The notes under the pieces were generated by a model, which did not search any database, was not told the DNA's origin, and saw only the letters and a list, made by a program, of their open reading frames with translations. Positions 27,410 to 36,521 of a stretch of DNA of 64,000 nucleotides are shown piece by piece. The stretch is from positions 726,736 to 790,735 of the forward strand of contig NZ_JAMZCY010000004.1 in NCBI RefSeq assembly GCF_024519285.1. The letters run 5' to 3'. How positions within the stretch are numbered: position 1 is the first letter of the stretch; every line of letters begins with the position of its first letter. The translations under genes were made by a program, and so were the position numbers. The DNA comes from Cohnella sp. WQ 127256. Its GTDB lineage: Bacteria; Bacillota; Bacilli; Paenibacillales; Paenibacillaceae.

Positions 27410-28444
27410 TTATGCAGCATTTTTTGGCGTTGCACTGGAATCTGTTGCTTGATTTGGATCCTGTGGAACCGTTAATTGCTCAATAGGTGTTTCGGGATTT
27501 AACCATGTTGAGATTGTCGCACGTACATGGTTTAAGTCATCTTCATCCGTTACAAAATACCACAAATTCTGCTTGCCCATCCGCTTGCCGTCACCCTTCA
27601 GCGTATAGCTCTGGATTTCATGACCGGTTTGCAGGAACTTCTTAGCTAGCTCATTCATTGATTCCGGCGGTAAATCCGTGCTGAAATTTTCTCCTGCAAT
27701 GTCCAGAACTTCAGGAATTCTATTCCATTGTTTCAAGGATGACGCTCTATGCACGAGCTCCTCCAGGAATACGCGGTTGCGTTCAGTACGGGACATATCT
27801 CCACCCGCATCTTCACGATAACGCACATAGTTTAGTGCTTCAACACCAGTATAGCTATCCTTGTTTGCTTTTACAGTAAACTTCTCATGGTCCGCACCTT
27901 TGTTGACAATATCTTTACCAATCGGCAGATGAATGCCCCCAAGCGTATCTACGACTTGAACAAAGCCTTGAAAGTTAATAGAAGCATAATGATCAATCTG
28001 CGCATCAAGTAGCTTCTCTACACTATTCACGGCCATCTCTGCTCCACCGAATGCATATGCATGAGTAATTTTGTCCATCTTATCCTTACCCACAATATCC
28101 GCATACGTATCACGTGGGATTGAAACCATCAGCACATTCCCATCTTGAGGACGAACAACGGTATAGATCATCGTGTCCGAGCGACCTCTTTCTTGGGCTC
28201 GTGCATCTACTCCCATCAGCAGAATACTAAATGGGTTTTCGACTTTAGGCGCCTCCGTGGCCGTTGGACGGTCTGTTAACGGCTGATAAGAACCGGCAAA
28301 GCTAGCCTCGACTTTATCTGATAAGAATAGATCATAGCCCCAAGCTGTCAATGCATCCCGATTAGCATATCCGACTCCTGCCAATACAAGTAACGACATG
28401 CAAGTTGATATAAGTGCAATTTTAAGACGACGATATTTACGCAT
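27410..28444 (-). CDS. LytR-CpsA-Psr (LCP) family glycopolymer transferase
   Basis: 344 aa from ATG 28444 (MRKYRRLKIALIS), which has GAAGGAGAG at good spacing; the frame extends 22 codons upstream. A cytoplasmic basic tail, one TM helix (about 8-27) and an extracytoplasmic LCP domain with the core MGVDARAQERGRSDTMI, VSIPRDTY and an Arg-rich YVRYRED segment. LCP enzymes move teichoic acids or other glycopolymers from lipid carriers to peptidoglycan. The C-terminal tail is Thr/Asn/Ala rich. Confidence 0.92.
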   Translation of the reverse strand: MRKYRRLKIALISTCMSLLVLAGVGYANRDALTAWGYDLFLSDKVEASFAGSYQPLTDRPTATEAPKVENPFSILLMGVDARAQERGRSDTMIYTVVRPQDGNVLMVSIPRDTYADIVGKDKMDKITHAYAFGGAEMAVNSVEKLLDAQIDHYASINFQGFVQVVDTLGGIHLPIGKDIVNKGADHEKFTVKANKDSYTGVEALNYVRYREDAGGDMSRTERNRVFLEELVHRASSLKQWNRIPEVLDIAGENFSTDLPPESMNELAKKFLQTGHEIQSYTLKGDGKRMGKQNLWYFVTDEDDLNHVRATISTWLNPETPIEQLTVPQDPNQATDSSATPKNAA

Positions 28445-28655
28445 GATTTCTCTCTCCTTCTGTCTCTCCAATAAGTCTATTTTCTCTATCTCTATTAATC
28501 TCTCTTGCACCTTCTTAACTTCTAATTAAACGATTCACATTAAAAGATTGTTACATATTCACCTTAAACTTTCATTAAATTCATTAAATCAATTCCACTC
28601 TCTCCAAGATAAACCACAGCATTAAGCGATAATAATATTCGACTAAGGTCTAGTA

Positions 28656-28684
28656 TTGAACTCACCTTGAGTCGATTTTATAAT
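28656..28684 (+). promoter_or_regulatory. Promoter of the ABC-2 transporter pair
   Basis: TTGAAC (28656-28661), 17-bp spacer, TATAAT (28679-28684), 56 bp before the ATG of the ATPase gene. A second TATAAT lies 16 bp further downstream without a good -35. Confidence 0.7.
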
Positions 28685-28739
28685 CGTTACGGCGGCGGTA
28701 TAATTTAGAAATGTAATCCATACAGGGAGTTGAAGCAAC

Positions 28740-29660
28740 ATGCAGGAAGCTGTTTTGCAGCTACGAAACGTAACAAAGGTAATCGGTGGGCGTAAAATTG
28801 TCGACGATCTATCCTTTGATGTCCCCGCTGGGGAAGTATTTGGTTTTCTGGGTCCGAATGGTGCAGGAAAAACAACGACGATCCGTATGATCGTTGGATT
28901 AATATCGATGTCGAAGGGCGAGGTTTTTGTAAAAGGAATCTCTGTTCGCAAGCAATTCGAACAAGCGATGACCCATATCGGAGCGATTGTTGAAAATCCC
29001 GAAATGTATAAATTTCTAACGGGCTATCAGAATTTAGTTCATTTTGCCCGTCGGCATAGCGGTGTATCCAAGCAGCGTATCGATGAAGTGGTCAAGCTGT
29101 TAGGCCTACAGAACCGCATTCATGAGAAGGTGAAACGGTACTCTCTCGGGATGAGGCAACGACTTGGTGTCGCTCAGGCAATCTTGCATAAGCCTTCCGT
29201 TCTTATTCTGGATGAGCCAACCAATGGTCTTGATCCCGCAGGAATTCGTGAATTGCGCGACTACTTGAGCAAGCTTACTAAAGAAGATGGAATCGCCGTT
29301 ATTGTCTCTTCTCACTTGTTATCAGAGATGGAATTGATGTGTGATCGTGTCGCTATTATTCAAGGAGGCAAGCTAATCAATGTTCGCTCCTTACAGGATG
29401 GCCATGATTCCATGCAGTCAAAAGTCGTGATCGACGTGAGTAACCTTCCTTCTGCCTATCAGCTTCTTACTGATTCCTTCAAGGATATTGAAGTATCTAT
29501 TATTGGCAATCAGCTCGAGCTGAAGACGGATAAAGCCCGAATCCCTGACATCACTAGGGTGTTGGTTAAGGCAGACTTCGATATCTATGGGATATTTGCA
29601 TCACAGCAATCATTAGAAGAGCAGTTCTTGGAAATGACCGGGGGTGAGATGGTTGTCTAG
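28740..29660 (+). CDS. ABC transporter ATP-binding protein (NatA/BcrA type)
   Basis: 306 aa ATPase with Walker A GPNGAGKTT near 43, signature YSLGMRQRLG, Walker B VLILDEPTNGLDP and H-loop SSHLLSEME. The C-terminal 80 residues form the accessory domain common in BcrA/EcsA-like subunits. It pairs with the downstream permease, whose start overlaps its end. Such systems export antimicrobial peptides, lipids or sodium; substrate not assignable. Confidence 0.92.
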   Translation: MQEAVLQLRNVTKVIGGRKIVDDLSFDVPAGEVFGFLGPNGAGKTTTIRMIVGLISMSKGEVFVKGISVRKQFEQAMTHIGAIVENPEMYKFLTGYQNLVHFARRHSGVSKQRIDEVVKLLGLQNRIHEKVKRYSLGMRQRLGVAQAILHKPSVLILDEPTNGLDPAGIRELRDYLSKLTKEDGIAVIVSSHLLSEMELMCDRVAIIQGGKLINVRSLQDGHDSMQSKVVIDVSNLPSAYQLLTDSFKDIEVSIIGNQLELKTDKARIPDITRVLVKADFDIYGIFASQQSLEEQFLEMTGGEMVV

Positions 29661-30609
29661 CCTTAAACATTTGATTCAGAATGAAAATATGAAAATATAC
29701 CGTCGCCCCCGCACGTGGCTTATGATCGGATTCCTTGTGTTAGCCTTAGCTCTAATGAGTGGCTTAATGAAATGGGATGAGATCCGGTATGGAGACGATA
29801 ATTGGAAGCAAAATATGACGCAACAAACCGAGCGTTTGCAGAAGGATCTTGTAGATAATAAGGATACCAACCCTGAATATACTAATTATTTGGTGGATGA
29901 GATCAAGCTAAACGAATATTACCTCGCAAATGACATCAACCCACATGAGCAGTCGCTATGGGATTACGTCAACAACTCGGCAATGCTCATTCTTCTGATC
30001 ACGATATTAACCGTTATCGTTGCTGCAGATATGATCGCAGCAGAATTCTCATGGGGAACGATTAAGCTGTTGCTTGTCGGACCCGCATCGCGGACTAAAA
30101 TTATGTTAAGCAAATATATCGCAACGATGGGTTTTGCATTGCTACTGCTTATAATCTCATTTGTTGTAGCCTTTATCGCAGGAGCAATACTTCAAGGCTT
30201 TAGCGGGGTAAGCGTACCGGAGTTATCGATTGGTGCAGACGGTTTGATCCATGAAAGCTCTAAATTTATAACCTCTCTTCAGAAGTACGGATATAGTATC
30301 GTTTCCCTTCTGATGTATGTAACTATGGCCTTTATGATCTCAGCAGCATTCCGTAGCTCTACGATGGCAATCGCCTTTTCACTATTGTTCATGCTTGTTG
30401 GTAATAGCCTGACGGCGATCTTTAGCTCCTATGAGTGGGTGAAGTACCTGTTGTTCGCCAACATTGACCTTACTCAATACCTAGATGGAGCAACGCCAAT
30501 TCGACCTGATATGACTCTCGGCTTCTCGGTCATGATACTTGCAGCCTATTATCTTTTATTTCAACTGGTTTCATGGATCTTGTTTACTCGCCGTGACGTT
30601 GCGGCCTAA
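29653..30609 (+). CDS. ABC-2 type transporter permease
   Basis: 318 aa starting at TTG 29653 (behind GGGGGTGAG) or at GTG 29644, both overlapping the ATPase gene. Six TM helices: one near the N-terminus (about 23-40), a hydrophilic extracellular loop (about 40-105), then five more. The architecture fits the permease of a NatAB/Bcr-type exporter. It ends next to a bidirectional terminator shared with the convergent symporter gene. Confidence 0.88.
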   Translation: MSSLKHLIQNENMKIYRRPRTWLMIGFLVLALALMSGLMKWDEIRYGDDNWKQNMTQQTERLQKDLVDNKDTNPEYTNYLVDEIKLNEYYLANDINPHEQSLWDYVNNSAMLILLITILTVIVAADMIAAEFSWGTIKLLLVGPASRTKIMLSKYIATMGFALLLLIISFVVAFIAGAILQGFSGVSVPELSIGADGLIHESSKFITSLQKYGYSIVSLLMYVTMAFMISAAFRSSTMAIAFSLLFMLVGNSLTAIFSSYEWVKYLLFANIDLTQYLDGATPIRPDMTLGFSVMILAAYYLLFQLVSWILFTRRDVAA

Positions 30610-30618
30610 TCACACAGA

Positions 30619-30649
30619 AACGCCTCCTAATTTTCCATTAGGAGGCGTT
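30619..30649. terminator. Bidirectional terminator between convergent transporter genes
   Basis: Perfect 13-bp inverted repeat AACGCCTCCTAAT/ATTAGGAGGCGTT with a TTTCC loop, 10 nt after the ABC permease stop and 8 nt after the symporter stop. Confidence 0.85.
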
Positions 30650-30657
30650 CTTACTTT

Positions 30658-32046
30658 CTATAGCTCGATTCCATTCTTTTTTCTACTTTCAAGCTCTCTA
30701 ATAATGTTATTAAATCTATCCTTTGAAACATTGAGCTTCCATGCACATAGAATCGAGATGACGAAGCAAACGGCTGGAGCTACTGCCAATAAGATTCTTA
30801 TTGCAGTCAGTGCTGTCTCAGGCTGTACAATAGCTTGTGCTGCACCAGCCGTCTCATCTGCTTTGACATAGCCATAAAACTCGATAATCAAGCTTACACC
30901 CGCTATGGATAGCCCCGTGGCAACCTTTTGCATGAGCTGTAAAATGCCGTTGAGTGCTCCTTCTCTTCGTATCCCGTTTTTGTGTTCATCGATATCAATG
31001 ATATCTGGAATAATGGACATCGGAATGATCTGGCAAGCAGAAATGCCTATTCCCGCCAGTATACAAACAATCGTTGTATATAGAACATTTTTTTCTGGTA
31101 ATAACAATACAAGAAGCATCACAAGTGATAAAAAAATAGAGCCAATAATATAAGCCAATCTCTTCCCGTACCGATTGCTCATCTGATTCCAGAAAGGTGC
31201 ACACACGATCGCTGAGACCAGAGGTATCGCCATGAATAGAGTCGCATCGCCTTCCACCTTTAATACGTCACTAAGAAAGAAGATAAATAGAGCCATAATA
31301 ATTCCTACGCCCACATTGTTGAAGAGGAATAGACCATACGTATTTCGGAATTCCTTTAGTTTAAGGAACGAATGAATCGTAGTAAAAAAGCCTTCATAAT
31401 TCGTTCTTTCTCCATTTACTCTTTCTTTGGATACGATGCCCGTTAAGATCAGTAGAAGCATAATAATGATCCCAAATATAATTCCCACATATCCGAAAGC
31501 ATCCGCTTTGCTGTAAGACTTAAACATAACATCAGTCATCAGGACAATGCCGGCTGCGGCTATGAGTGTCCCTACGAATGACAGCCCCACTCTATAGGTC
31601 GATAGTTCCGTACGTTCATCATAGTTTTGCGTCATTTGTGCCATCAGTGACCCATATGGAATCGCCACAATCGCCAAAACCGTGTTAAAAATCAGATAAG
31701 TAACCAAGAAATAAAAGAATCGGCCTATCTCTTCAAATGGAGGTGCGTACCAAATCGCGATGAAGCTTAAGCCCAGAGGAATCGCTCCATAAATAATATA
31801 AGGTCTACTTCTTCCAAGAGGATGTTTTGTATTATCGGATAAGCGGCCAACCACATAATCAAAAAAGGCGTCCCATACCCTTGCCACCAAAAAAATGATA
31901 CCTGCCCAAGCTGGAGATATGCCGCCAATGTTTACAATAAACCAGAGCATATAAAAACTAATACTTCCGAACGCGATGTTAATTGCCAAGTCGCCAACGC
32001 CATATGCCACTTTTTCACTCGTAGGAATCACATACCCCGTTTTCAT
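30658..32046 (-). CDS. GPH-family glycoside:cation symporter
   Basis: 462 aa from ATG 32046 (MKTGYVIPTSEKVAYGVGD) with GGGGGA upstream. Twelve TM helices; the opening EKxxYGxGD segment and RVWDAFFDYVVGRLSD (the R-x-W-D-A motif after TM2) define the GPH family (MelB/XynB-like). It would import a glycoside, pentoside or glucuronide with sodium or protons. Last gene of the TetR-GH1-sulfatase operon; a sulfated or aryl glycoside is the inferred cargo. Confidence 0.9.
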   Translation of the reverse strand: MKTGYVIPTSEKVAYGVGDLAINIAFGSISFYMLWFIVNIGGISPAWAGIIFLVARVWDAFFDYVVGRLSDNTKHPLGRSRPYIIYGAIPLGLSFIAIWYAPPFEEIGRFFYFLVTYLIFNTVLAIVAIPYGSLMAQMTQNYDERTELSTYRVGLSFVGTLIAAAGIVLMTDVMFKSYSKADAFGYVGIIFGIIIMLLLILTGIVSKERVNGERTNYEGFFTTIHSFLKLKEFRNTYGLFLFNNVGVGIIMALFIFFLSDVLKVEGDATLFMAIPLVSAIVCAPFWNQMSNRYGKRLAYIIGSIFLSLVMLLVLLLPEKNVLYTTIVCILAGIGISACQIIPMSIIPDIIDIDEHKNGIRREGALNGILQLMQKVATGLSIAGVSLIIEFYGYVKADETAGAAQAIVQPETALTAIRILLAVAPAVCFVISILCAWKLNVSKDRFNNIIRELESRKKNGIEL

Positions 32047-32104
32047 ACAGGTCCCCCAAATCATTCATATATTCAGAGATTTTCTAAAGCGTGAGTGAAT
32101 TCAG

Positions 32105-33427
32105 CTATCCCATTGGCAAAATTTCTGGCACCTTTTCACCTGCGTTATTCATACATCGTTTTAACCTTTCGGCTAATTCTGCTCTCATATTCATATAATA
32201 TGGCTCTTTCACAAGGTTAGTCATCTCATGAGGATCACTTGCTAAATCATAGAGATAATCTTCTGTGTAGACATCGCTCGAGGACTCCCGTCGTCCATTT
32301 TTATCTAAAGCTCGAACCGCATATTTCCACCTCTTTGTCCTTATCGCCCTTCCGACTTGGGTTTCACTTATCTGTATAAAAACCTCTTCAGGCCATTCAC
32401 TAGCTTCATCCTGTAAGAGCTTCTGTAGTGACTCCCCCCTCATGGAATTGCTCTCCATTTTGGCACAGGACAAAAGCGTGGGCGGAATATCCATTAGGCT
32501 TACTAATTCCTTAACAACCTTCCCCCCATAAAACCCCGGTCCATACGCAATCATCGGAATCCTTATGGAAGCATCGTGGCATGAACGCTTGTACTCGCTA
32601 TTCCTTGTCTTGAAGTGACTGCCGTGATCACTGGTGTAGATGACAACAGTATTATCTTCAATTCCTTGCTCCTTCAAGGTATCCATCAATCGCCCCACAT
32701 TGTAGTCAAGTCGGTTACAGCAACCGAGATAATCTGGATAGCACCTCTTCCAATTCCCTCTCTGTCCTACCAAGTCTCCAGGCGCTTCAAAGTTTCGGAA
32801 CATCTGCTTGGAGCCTCGCGGACCTTCGTATCGAAACCTATCATTTTGATGGTGAGGCTCAATATGGGACAAGAACAAGAAAAATGGTTTATCATCCCTT
32901 CGGTTTCGAATGAAATCGAGGGCGAAATCCGTTATACAATCCGCTCGATAGCCCTTAAACTTTATCTTGTTATTATGCTCATCATGCACGTATCCGTTAT
33001 ATCCGTGAGAGGTAAATTCAAGAATTTCTGATGCTCTGTAGTAGCCATTATATCCACCTCTTCTTTCAAGTGGGATCGGCTTTTTGCTGTAGTTCTGTTT
33101 GCGACCTTGCGATGCAAGATGCCATTTCCCTACATAGGCCACTTCATATCCCGCTTCTATGAAGTAATGAGCAAGCGTCTTTTCATCTAGCGGTAGCGCT
33201 ATATCATTTTTGTAGCATCCTGTCTCCGTTCCGTATTTGCCCGTTTGCACGCACGCTCTTGCTGGGGCGCATACGGGTTGGCAGGTAAAGGCATTCTCAA
33301 ACCGAACGCCTAGCTCTGCTAGACGATCTAGATTTGGCGTAATGTTGAGCTTCTGACCATAACACCCCAAGGTATCCCATCGTTGCTGATCTGAGAAGAA
33401 AAAGACAACGTTCGGTTTTCTCTCCAT
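32105..33427 (-). CDS. Type I sulfatase
   Basis: 440 aa from ATG 33427 (MERKPNVVFFFSDQQRWD), RBS GGGGAG. Alkaline-phosphatase-superfamily sulfatase: metal-binding FFSDQQ at the N-terminus and the CxPxR maturation motif as PVCAPARAC (catalytic Cys about residue 53), followed by TGKYGTETG. The Cys must be oxidised to formylglycine; no maturase is encoded in this window. Metal and substrate-pocket segments VGKWHL and YTSDHGSH are present. No signal peptide is seen, so it probably acts inside the cell on an imported sulfated sugar. It lies between GH1 and symporter genes. Confidence 0.92.
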   Translation of the reverse strand: MERKPNVVFFFSDQQRWDTLGCYGQKLNITPNLDRLAELGVRFENAFTCQPVCAPARACVQTGKYGTETGCYKNDIALPLDEKTLAHYFIEAGYEVAYVGKWHLASQGRKQNYSKKPIPLERRGGYNGYYRASEILEFTSHGYNGYVHDEHNNKIKFKGYRADCITDFALDFIRNRRDDKPFFLFLSHIEPHHQNDRFRYEGPRGSKQMFRNFEAPGDLVGQRGNWKRCYPDYLGCCNRLDYNVGRLMDTLKEQGIEDNTVVIYTSDHGSHFKTRNSEYKRSCHDASIRIPMIAYGPGFYGGKVVKELVSLMDIPPTLLSCAKMESNSMRGESLQKLLQDEASEWPEEVFIQISETQVGRAIRTKRWKYAVRALDKNGRRESSSDVYTEDYLYDLASDPHEMTNLVKEPYYMNMRAELAERLKRCMNNAGEKVPEILPMG

Positions 33428-33456
33428 ACACACTCCCCTTTAATCAGAAGTCAGAG

Positions 33457-34791
33457 TCAACTCATGGGTAAGAATTTCTCTATCATTGCATCTGTGACTT
33501 TACATTCTCTGGCCAGTTCCCCATAGAATTGTCCGCTCCTTCTTATCGTCCGTTCCTGCGTCTCGTAATTGACCTCTATTAATCCGAATCTTCTCTGCAG
33601 CCCTTCATCCCATTCAAAGTTATCCATTAAAGACCAGTGATAATATCTTTCAACAGGTACTCCTTCTTCGACAAGCCTGGATATCACCTTGAGATGATCA
33701 TAGATGAATGCTGCTCTTTGCTCATCCGTGGCATCGCAAATCCCATTCTCGGTAATGTAGATCGGCTTTGCGTAGATGTCCCAGTATTTACGGCAAATAC
33801 GATACAAGCCCTCCGGGTATATTTCCCACCCCATATCGTTTATCTCGGAGCCCTTATTAACTTGTAGCTCTGCAAATAATCGAAGTGGGTTCCAAGAAAA
33901 AGCGACAATGTCTCTCGAATAATAGTTCACACCAAAGAAGTCGCAATAGATCCCCTTCCCATACGGATATCCACCGAATCCGATTGGGAACATAAATTTG
34001 CCGTTAATCATACCTTCCAAAAATAGAATATGAAAGCTGTGCTCCAGCAACTGTTGTGACAGCTTTGAGAGAAAGCTCACCTTCTGCACGTCGAATACCC
34101 GAATGTGTAGCGCAACGCCGACTTTTGTACCTGTATCAAATCCCATTTTCTCTCTTATATCGTGTATACGTTTATAAGCTTCAATATGGGATGCCGTCAT
34201 ATTTCTTAAGCCTTTGAAATAGTGAATAATAGATGGCTTTTCAGGTGGAAAAATAGCACTGCTATATGTACTTTCCAAATATACATTGGGCTCATTTATC
34301 GTAATCCATTCGGCAACAAGATCCCCTAGATAAGAGACCACTTTTTCCGCAAAGCATGTAAAACAGGCCACCGATTGTGGGTTCGTCCAGCCCCCCATAT
34401 CCTCAAACCAAATCGGTTGTGAGAAGTGATGCAGCGTAACGAGCGGTTGGATATTATTATCCAGTAGCTTTTGAATTTCAGCACGGTAATGAATGAGCGG
34501 CTCTTCGAGATATTTACCCCGCTCCGGCTCTATACGGCTCCATTCGATGCTCATTCTATATACCTTATGATTTAATTGCTTCATTAACTCTATATCTTCT
34601 TCATATCGATTCCAGTGATCATCCGCAACGATGCAGTGAGTACCATCCTTTACTTTCCCCTGCTCACAGAACCTGTACCAATTGTTGGTTATGTCTCCAC
34701 CCTCGATTTGCACGGATGCTGTCGCCGAACCAAGAAGTAATGAATGCGGAAGATTAAAGGCTTCAAAGCGGGTACTCTCTCTCTTAGGCAT
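33457..34791 (-). CDS. Family 1 glycoside hydrolase (beta-glucosidase/galactosidase type)
   Basis: 444 aa from ATG 34791 (MPKRESTRFEAF), with GGAGGG 6 nt upstream. GH1 barrel with the acid/base Glu in TINEPN (about 165) and nucleophile Glu in YITENG (about 350); HHFSQPIW and SLMDNFEWDEG line the sugar pocket. The family removes beta-linked glucose, galactose, fucose or phospho-sugars; substrate preference cannot be read here. No signal peptide, so intracellular. Second gene of the operon after the TetR regulator (27-bp gap). Confidence 0.92.
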   Translation of the reverse strand: MPKRESTRFEAFNLPHSLLLGSATASVQIEGGDITNNWYRFCEQGKVKDGTHCIVADDHWNRYEEDIELMKQLNHKVYRMSIEWSRIEPERGKYLEEPLIHYRAEIQKLLDNNIQPLVTLHHFSQPIWFEDMGGWTNPQSVACFTCFAEKVVSYLGDLVAEWITINEPNVYLESTYSSAIFPPEKPSIIHYFKGLRNMTASHIEAYKRIHDIREKMGFDTGTKVGVALHIRVFDVQKVSFLSKLSQQLLEHSFHILFLEGMINGKFMFPIGFGGYPYGKGIYCDFFGVNYYSRDIVAFSWNPLRLFAELQVNKGSEINDMGWEIYPEGLYRICRKYWDIYAKPIYITENGICDATDEQRAAFIYDHLKVISRLVEEGVPVERYYHWSLMDNFEWDEGLQRRFGLIEVNYETQERTIRRSGQFYGELARECKVTDAMIEKFLPMS

Positions 34792-34818
34792 TAACATCCC
34801 TCCCCATATGAAGATCTA

Positions 34819-35379
34819 TTACGCTTCCTTTACCTCAAGGCTGCTTAGTATAATATCGATCGCCTCTTCTAGTGCTTCAACATAGGTCATATTGTTGACC
34901 ATGAGAAACTCATCATCAATGAGACTTCGATAAATACCCAAGATAATCTGCCTGATTAAGTTTACATTTACAGAGCGTATTACTTTTTGCTCGATCGCTA
35001 TCTGTAATAAATCAAAAACGATTCCCCACTCACCGGAAAGATGGCCATCTATCTTTGTGAATAGCTTAGGATAATATTTTTTAATTTCATAAACCTTCTT
35101 ATAATTGATGCCTATACTATTCTGAGGCATTAGACAAACAATCTTCTTTATCTTCTCGATAAGATCAAGCTCTTGATCATTAGCGATAGCACTATGCTTA
35201 TCTTTAATATCTGCAAAAACCGAATCTATAATTTCAGCTATTAGCTCCTCTTTGGAAGAGATGTGCTCATACAAAGTACGTTTACTGATCCCCATCCTGT
35301 TCGCCAAATCATCCATCGTAAATCGAATTCCATTTTCATCAAACTCTTCTAATGTCGCAGTAAATATTTTGGTTTTAAT
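34819..35379 (-). CDS. TetR-family regulator with apparent ATT start
   Basis: 186 aa if initiated at ATT 35379, 8 nt after AAAGGAG. The first ATG (35316) has no RBS and would cut off helix 1 of the HTH: the upstream in-frame sequence IKTKIFTATLEEFDENGIRF is exactly the conserved TetR N-terminal helix leading into TMDDLANRMGISKRTLYEH. C-terminal ligand-binding domain is divergent. First gene of the operon, so it probably autoregulates and responds to a glycoside. Confidence 0.82.
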   Translation of the reverse strand: MKTKIFTATLEEFDENGIRFTMDDLANRMGISKRTLYEHISSKEELIAEIIDSVFADIKDKHSAIANDQELDLIEKIKKIVCLMPQNSIGINYKKVYEIKKYYPKLFTKIDGHLSGEWGIVFDLLQIAIEQKVIRSVNVNLIRQIILGIYRSLIDDEFLMVNNMTYVEALEEAIDIILSSLEVKEA

Positions 35380-35404
35380 ACTAATGACTCCTTTCTAAAA
35401 TCAT

Positions 35405-35430
35405 AAAACTCATTTCTATTTTTTAGTTTT
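35405..35430. promoter_or_regulatory. Candidate TetR operator
   Basis: Inverted repeat AAAACT-N14-AGTTTT between the operon -10 and the AAAGGAG site, the position expected for a repressor operator. Assignment to the adjacent TetR protein is inference. Confidence 0.4.
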
Positions 35431-35439
35431 GTTAGTTAG

Positions 35440-35468
35440 AAGATATCCTTATTGTTATATGTTGTCAA
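35440..35468 (-). promoter_or_regulatory. Promoter of the TetR-GH1-sulfatase-GPH operon
   Basis: TTGACA (35463-35468), 17-bp spacer, TATCTT (35440-35445) on the minus strand, about 60 bp before the ATT start. Confidence 0.72.
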
Positions 35469-35522
35469 TATATTCCACACGAAAAGACTTGCCGTAATTG
35501 CCCTTTTATAGCGCACGCAAAA

Positions 35523-35561
35523 AGTCCCTCAAATCTACAGAAACTGTAGACTTAAGGGACT
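35523..35561 (-). terminator. Terminator of rpsF-ssb-rpsR
   Basis: Minus-strand 18-bp stem (arms AGTCCCTTAAGTCTACAG and CTGTAGATTTGAGGGACT, two G-U pairs) with a 3-nt loop followed by TTTTTG. Confidence 0.9.
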
Positions 35562-35586
35562 CTTAATTAATAGGCTTTATTCAAAC

Positions 35587-35937
35587 CTATTCAGTTGTGT
35601 AAGGAAGCAATGCCATTTGGCGGGAGCGTTTGATCGCTACCGTCAACATACGTTGATACTTAGCTTTCGTACCAGTTACACGACGTGGCAAGATTTTGCC
35701 GCGCTCGCTGATGAACTTACGAAGCAAGTCCAACTCTTTGTAATCGACGTGTGTAATTTTATTTACAGTGAAGTAACAAACTTTCTTACGTTTGTTACGA
35801 CCGCCACGGCGGAATTTACGAGGCTCGCGTTGCTCGCCACGGTCTCCACCACGATCTCCGCCGCCACCGCCGCCTGTACGGCTGTGCGCTGGGCGTTCTT
35901 CACGTGCTGCTGGTGCTGATTGTTGTTGTTCGCTCAT
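35587..35937 (-). CDS. rpsR: 30S ribosomal protein S18 with Gly/Arg-rich N-terminal extension
   Basis: 116 aa; the S18 core (about 42-116: [19 protein letters not shown] to [14 protein letters not shown] end) is normal and keeps a single Cys, but about 40 extra residues precede it: a Gln/Ala/Glu-rich start followed by [14 protein letters not shown]. subtilis S18 is about 79 aa. The ATG at 35937 is 20 nt downstream of ssb. S18 pairs with S6 on the 30S platform. The extension is likely disordered. Confidence 0.95.
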   Translation of the reverse strand: MSEQQQSAPAAREERPAHSRTGGGGGGDRGGDRGEQREPRKFRRGGRNKRKKVCYFTVNKITHVDYKELDLLRKFISERGKILPRRVTGTKAKYQRMLTVAIKRSRQMALLPYTTE

Positions 35938-35957
35938 TTGTTATCCGTCCTTTCCAG

Positions 35958-36455
35958 TTAAAATGGCAAATCATCGTCCGATATATCTATCGGTCGCCCG
36001 TCATCTGCGAAGGGATCACTACTGTTACCGCTACTGCGTGAGCCAGAGCTGCGGTTGCCGCCACTGTACCCGCCACCACTTGAGTTCGAGCTGCCAGCTG
36101 CACCTTCGTCTCTTCCTTGACTGCTACCCTCGCGGTTAGCTGATTCGAGGAATCGAACGTTGTCGGCAATGACCTCTGTCACATATACGCGTCGGCCTTC
36201 GTTGTTTTCGTAGTTGCGCACTTGAATGCGCCCTTCTACTGCGGCCAAACGGCCTTTACGAAGATAATTGGCACACGTCTCAGCTAATTGCCTCCAAGTT
36301 ACAATCGGGATAAAATCCGCTTCGCGCTCTTCTTTACTTCCAGAGAACTGACGGTCTACCGCTAATGTAAATTGTGTAACAGCAACACCTGCTGGTGTGT
36401 AACGCAATTCGGGATCCTTGGTTAGGCGCCCTATGAGAATAACTCGATTCAACAT
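35958..36455 (-). CDS. ssb: Single-stranded DNA-binding protein
   Basis: 165 aa: OB fold (1-105, [20 protein letters not shown]), a Gly/Ser-rich flexible linker (about 110-150) and the acidic C-terminal tip DISDDDLPF that binds replication and repair partners. Between rpsF and rpsR as in most Firmicutes. Confidence 0.97.
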   Translation of the reverse strand: MLNRVILIGRLTKDPELRYTPAGVAVTQFTLAVDRQFSGSKEEREADFIPIVTWRQLAETCANYLRKGRLAAVEGRIQVRNYENNEGRRVYVTEVIADNVRFLESANREGSSQGRDEGAAGSSNSSGGGYSGGNRSSGSRSSGNSSDPFADDGRPIDISDDDLPF

Positions 36456-36521
36456 CGCGGCTTCCCTCCACTAAACATGACATTAAGGCTTACGGCGGTT
36501 ATCCGCCTGGTTCTGTGTGGC

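Noticed and set aside
35316..35318. ATG as start of the TetR regulator
   Set aside because: No RBS, and it would remove the first helix of the DNA-binding domain that is clearly encoded just upstream.
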